In this document: in pieces, positions 61,027 to 64,000 of the stretch
Layout: every line of letters starts with the position of its first letter
Position numbering within the stretch: position 1 is the stretch's first letter
Source: Streptomyces albicerus
Lineage (GTDB): Bacteria > Actinomycetota > Actinomycetes > Streptomycetales > Streptomycetaceae
DNA: 64,000 nt
Assembly (NCBI RefSeq): GCF_008905045.1
Contig: NZ_VWMY01000007.1
Coordinates: 88,549-152,548 of the forward strand
Direction of reading: 5' to 3'
The notes under the pieces: generated by a model
Databases searched by the model: none
Told to the model about the DNA's origin: nothing
What the model saw: only the letters and a program-made list of their open reading frames with translations
Translations under genes and position numbers: made by a program

Positions 61027-62198
61027 CCCGCAAGGCCCCGCGCAGAACGGGAATCCTGGTCGCCCTCCTGGGCGCCACCCTCGCCCTCCTCCCCTCCACC
61101 GCCGCCCACGCCGACGGCATCCGCGCGAAGCAGTGGGCACTGGACGCGATGCACACGCGGGAGGCCTGGCGTACGACGAAGGGCGAGGGCATCACCGTCG
61201 CCGTCCTCGACACGGGCGTCGACGACGAACACCCGGACCTGGCGGGCAACGTCCTCACGGGCAAGGACATGGTCGGCTTCGGCGCAGGCCGCGGCGACCG
61301 CTCCTGGGCCCGGCACGGCACCGCGATGGCGGGCATCATCGCGGGCAACGGACACGGCGTGGGCAACGCCGACGGAGTCATGGGCATCGCCCCCGAGGCG
61401 AAGATCCTGCCCGTCCGCGTGATCCTCGAAGACGGCGACTCCGCCCGCGGCAAGGCCCGCAACACCCGCGGCAACGCCCTCGCCGAAGGCATCCGCTGGG
61501 CCGCCGACCACGGCGCCGACGTCATCAACCTCTCCCTCGGCGACGACTCCAAGTCCGCCCACCCCGAGGCCTCCGAGGACGCCGCGGTCCAGTACGCCCT
61601 GAAGAAGGGCTCCGTCGTCGTCGCCTCGGCAGGCAACGGCGGCGAGAAGGGCGACCACATCTCGTACCCGGCGGCCTACCCCGGCGTGATCGCCGCGACG
61701 GCCGTCGACCGCTACGGCACGCGCGCCTCGTTCTCCACCCGCCGCTGGTACGCCACGGTCAGCGCACCCGGAGTCGACGTGGTCATCGCCGACCCGGACC
61801 AGAAGTACTACGAGGGCTGGGGCACCAGCGCCGCCTCGGCCTTCGTCTCCGGCGCCGTCGCCCTCGTCAAGGCGGCCCACCCGGGCCTGTCCCCGGCCCA
61901 GATCAAACAACTCCTGGAGGACACGGCCCGCGACGCCCCGACCGGCGGCCGCGACGACTCGCGGGGCTTCGGCTTCGTGGACCCCGCGGCAGCCATCAAG
62001 GCGGGCGCCGAACTGAAGCCGGAGGGCCTGACCGCGGCGGCCTACGGCAACAAGTACTTCGGCAGCGGCCCGACCCCCGAAAAGGACGACCAGCCCACCT
62101 CCGCCTGGGCAGGCCCCCTGGCAGGCAGCACCGGCGGCGTACTCCTGGTAGTGGCGATCATCCTCTGGCGAGGCAGCAGAAGACGGACGGCCCCGTAA
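61023..62198 (+). CDS. Mycosin-like membrane-anchored subtilisin protease
   Basis: S8 serine protease of 391 residues. A signal peptide (residues 9-30, ILVALLGATLALLPSTAAHA) precedes the catalytic domain with Asp63 in AVLDTGVDDEHPDL, His98 in RHGTAMAGIIAG and Ser269 in GTSAASAFVSGA. A C-terminal membrane helix (GSTGGVLLVVAIILW) and basic tail RGSRRRTAP match the MycP layout of type VII secretion systems. No other ESX genes are nearby. ATG at 61023 overlaps the stop of the proline-rich protein gene. Confidence 0.9.
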   Translation: MTRKAPRRTGILVALLGATLALLPSTAAHADGIRAKQWALDAMHTREAWRTTKGEGITVAVLDTGVDDEHPDLAGNVLTGKDMVGFGAGRGDRSWARHGTAMAGIIAGNGHGVGNADGVMGIAPEAKILPVRVILEDGDSARGKARNTRGNALAEGIRWAADHGADVINLSLGDDSKSAHPEASEDAAVQYALKKGSVVVASAGNGGEKGDHISYPAAYPGVIAATAVDRYGTRASFSTRRWYATVSAPGVDVVIADPDQKYYEGWGTSAASAFVSGAVALVKAAHPGLSPAQIKQLLEDTARDAPTGGRDDSRGFGFVDPAAAIKAGAELKPEGLTAAAYGNKYFGSGPTPEKDDQPTSAWAGPLAGSTGGVLLVVAIILWRGSRRRTAP

Positions 62199-62203
62199 GG
62201 GCC

Positions 62204-62280
62204 GCGCCCCTTCAGGGGCGCGGGGCTGTGACATATGCGGCTCCGCCGCGTGGGCGCGACCAGCCACCCACAACCCGCAC
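62204..62280. repeat. Dispersed intergenic repeat, type B copy 2
   Basis: GCGCCCCTTCAGGGGCGCGG is followed by a constant segment with GCGGCTCCGCCGCGTGGGCG and CGACCAGCCA. It matches 49580-49655 and again lies between convergent genes. Confidence 0.75.
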
Positions 62281-62316
62281 CTCACCCACCAGACATCGCG
62301 GCAGCGCCACGCAGCG

Positions 62317-63318
62317 TCAGGAACCCGCAAAACAAGACACGGCTGCTTTCGCGACGGCCTCCACCAACGAAACCCCCTTCTCCTTCGTCGAGTTGCCGTC
62401 GGACAGCACCGCAACCAGATACTCACGACCGTCCGCAGCCACGTGACCGATGCTGTTGATGTCCCACAGCCCGGTCGCACTCCGCGGCAACCACCCGTTC
62501 TTCAGGGCGAATTCAGCAGACCCCGCAGCCGACACCCCCCAGTCCTGCCCCACGGCGACGTCCCCCATGAGCCCCCGCAGATACGCCCGAGCAGCCTCAC
62601 TCAACTCCGACTCGTCCCCGAACACCTGCCGCAACAGAGTGAGTTGATCGGCGGCCGTGGTCTGGGTCAGCCCCCACAGCGCCCCGTCCCCACCCTCCGT
62701 GTCACGAAGCCCGAGGCGCTTGTTCGCCGCCTCCAACCCCTTCGCCTGCCCGATCGCGTCCCACAGCGCCGTGGCGGACGCGTTGTCACTGCTGCGGATC
62801 ATCGCGGACGCGTACGCCTTCTCCTGCGCGGTCAGCCCCCGACCCGCGTCCTGCGCCCGCAACAGCAACGCGGCCAGAATGTCCACCTTCACGATGCTCG
62901 CGGTGTCGAACGCCCCGTCCCCGTACACCGCACTCTCACCCGACGACAGATCCAGCACCGCCACCGACACCGCCGCCCCGTCCTCGACGGCCACGGACCC
63001 CACCGCCTCGGCGAGCAGCGCATCCCGATCCACCCTGGGACTGGGACTGGGCGTGGGACCGGGAGAGTGCGTAGCCGTGGTTGCCGTCGAAGATTCCACC
63101 GTCGCCTCCATCGCCACCGTTGCCTCGGACACCGCCCCACTCGCACTGGGCGACGCCGAGGACGATACGAGGCCACCGGCGTCGGGCGCCTGCGCCTTCA
63201 CGTACGTCGTCCCCGAGGCCGTGGAGCCCACGAGGACGACGGAGGCCACTCCGGCGTAGACGAGAGGCCTGCGGCAGGACGGCCGGTCGCTGCGCGGACA
63301 AGCTCGGTGGGGGAACAT
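62317..63318 (-). CDS. Class-A beta-lactamase-like serine hydrolase, membrane-anchored
   Basis: Exported penicillin-recognising-type protein of 333 residues. A membrane segment (about residues 19-38, LVYAGVASVVLVGSTASG) is followed by a Ser/Thr/Pro-rich linker and a catalytic domain. SxxK is SIVK (Ser141, Lys144) and SDN is SSDNAS (Ser177). The third box reads KNG (ALKNGWLP) instead of KTG. The overall size resembles class-A beta-lactamases, but an endopeptidase or esterase role is equally possible. No ribosome site is seen before the ATG at 63318. Confidence 0.85.
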   Translation of the reverse strand: MFPHRACPRSDRPSCRRPLVYAGVASVVLVGSTASGTTYVKAQAPDAGGLVSSSASPSASGAVSEATVAMEATVESSTATTATHSPGPTPSPSPRVDRDALLAEAVGSVAVEDGAAVSVAVLDLSSGESAVYGDGAFDTASIVKVDILAALLLRAQDAGRGLTAQEKAYASAMIRSSDNASATALWDAIGQAKGLEAANKRLGLRDTEGGDGALWGLTQTTAADQLTLLRQVFGDESELSEAARAYLRGLMGDVAVGQDWGVSAAGSAEFALKNGWLPRSATGLWDINSIGHVAADGREYLVAVLSDGNSTKEKGVSLVEAVAKAAVSCFAGS

Positions 63319-63374
63319 GCCGCGAGAATGGGCCCCGGCACTGTGCGCCCGGTTAGACGCATGTTAGAAGCGTG

Positions 63375-63388
63375 TCAGGGATCCCTGA
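63375..63388. promoter_or_regulatory. Perfect 14-base palindrome between the lactamase-like and SseB genes
   Basis: TCAGGGATCCCTGA, overlapped at its end by a longer GAAACCC/GGGTTTC inverted repeat (63389-63420). It lies in a divergent gap, so a regulator site is possible. Confidence 0.35.
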
Positions 63389-63475
63389 GAAACCCATGAA
63401 CGCCGTGAACAACGGGTTTCCGGGACGCGCAAAGGGCACGTTCGGCCCACCGGAGGGCCCGCCGCCCCGCACAGA

Positions 63476-63481
63476 TAGGGT
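63476..63481 (+). promoter_or_regulatory. Candidate -10 box giving a leaderless SseB message
   Basis: TAGGGT ends 8 bases before the GTG at 63490. There is no ribosome site between them. Confidence 0.4.
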
Positions 63482-63489
63482 CGGTACCC

Positions 63490-64000
63490 GTGGCGAACAA
63501 GAGCATCCCCGACCCCGGCTTCTCCGACGACGACGGCTCCGCCGACCCCCGGCTGAGCGCGGCGCTCGCGGCCTGGGCCGAGGACCGGTCCGCGCACGGC
63601 TCCGTCCTGGCGGCGCTCAAGGACGCCCGGCTCCTCGTCCCCGTCGTCGCCGTGCTGGGCGAGGTCGAGGAGGACGAGAACGGGCTGCGCCGCGAGAAGA
63701 CGAGCGACATGGCCGTCCCCACCCTCAAGGCAGGTGACCGGACCGCGCTGCCCGCCTTCACGTCCACCGAGTCACTGGCCCGCTGGGACCCGCAGGCCCG
63801 CCCCGTCGCCGTACCCCTGCACCAGGCCCTCCAGGCCGCCGCCCACGAGAAGGCCGACACGGTGGTGATCGACCTGGCCGGGCCGGTCCCGTACGAGCTG
63901 ACGGGCCCGGCCCTGCTGGCGCTCGCCGAGGGGCGTACGACGACGGACCCGCTGGCCGATCCCGCCGTGGTCGACGCGGTACGCGCCGCGGTCGCCGCCG
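63490..64000 (+). CDS. SseB-family protein (partial, runs off the window)
   Basis: Open frame from GTG at 63490 to the window edge, about 170 residues without a stop. The sequence begins VANKSIPDPGFSDDDGSADP and continues with LKDARLLVPVVAVLGEVE, TSDMAVPTLKAGDRTALPAFTSTESLARWDP and QALQAAAHEKADTVVIDLAGPVPYELTGPALLALAEG. These are the pattern of SseB N-terminal-domain proteins, whose biochemical role is unclear. The likely -10 box just upstream suggests a leaderless message. The C-terminus is not in view. Confidence 0.85.
   Translation, partial: MANKSIPDPGFSDDDGSADPRLSAALAAWAEDRSAHGSVLAALKDARLLVPVVAVLGEVEEDENGLRREKTSDMAVPTLKAGDRTALPAFTSTESLARWDPQARPVAVPLHQALQAAAHEKADTVVIDLAGPVPYELTGPALLALAEGRTTTDPLADPAVVDAVRAAVAA

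Overview
High-GC actinobacterial chromosome, almost certainly Streptomyces. The evidence is G/C-ending codons throughout, many GTG starts, a Pup-proteasome locus, a conservon (cvn/rar) operon, TAGGGT/TAGAGT-type -10 boxes and a single rare TTA codon. The gene order resembles, from memory, the conserved core region of S. coelicolor around SCO1600-SCO1650. No tRNA, rRNA, IS element, prophage or CRISPR array was seen.

Layout. (1) 1-12.5 kb: a secreted protein, a ferredoxin, then the Pup-proteasome locus (arc/mpa, dop, pup, prcB, prcA), an inserted divergent LacI regulator/MFS exporter pair, the Pup ligase pafA, and two FKBP-type prolyl isomerases (one a lipoprotein). (2) 12.7-20.7 kb: pafB-pafC (WYL regulators), two small genes, tatA-tatC, a diacylglycerol-kinase-like lipid kinase and a Ski2/HelY-type helicase. 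(3) 20.7-28.4 kb: a minus-strand operon of two DUF1989 proteins, a urea/guanidine carboxylase and allophanate hydrolase, with a divergent TetR gene. A palindromic site in its control region reappears before an APC permease at 35.9 kb. (4) 28.6-33.3 kb: a five-gene conservon like cvn9/rarABCDE (sensor-like ATPase, roadblock protein, DUF742 protein, GTPase, ExxR-less P450). (5) 33.3-44.7 kb: an RluA-type pseudouridine synthase, the APC permease, PadR plus an ABC exporter, a siderophore-interacting reductase with an iron box, a stand-alone 5'-3' exonuclease, and a glycine-betaine ABC system whose permease is fused to two binding domains. (6) 44.9-49.6 kb: a secreted beta-propeller-like protein, an XRE-cupin regulator, a B12-receptor-like protein, a TDT/SLAC1 channel and a LysR regulator. 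(7) 49.7-56.5 kb: a gamma-glutamylation catabolic cluster (glutamine amidotransferase-type hydrolase, permease, FadR-type regulator, GlnA4-like synthetase, aldehyde dehydrogenase, SDR) that fits ethanolamine use. (8) 56.6-64 kb: a DUF2510 protein, a DSD1-type PLP enzyme, a proline-rich membrane protein coupled to a mycosin-like protease, a class-A beta-lactamase-like protein and the start of an SseB-family gene.

How the parts work together. The first 15 kb encode tagging (PafA), untagging (Dop), unfolding (ARC) and degradation (PrcAB) of pupylated proteins, with PafBC as the linked DNA-damage-type regulator. The guanidine/urea and ethanolamine clusters are nitrogen-scavenging modules, each with a local regulator and a repeated DNA motif that predicts its small regulon. 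The most rewarding leads are the two predicted operator motifs, the TTA codon in the conservon, the DUF1989/guanidine reinterpretation and the duplicated betaine-binding domains.
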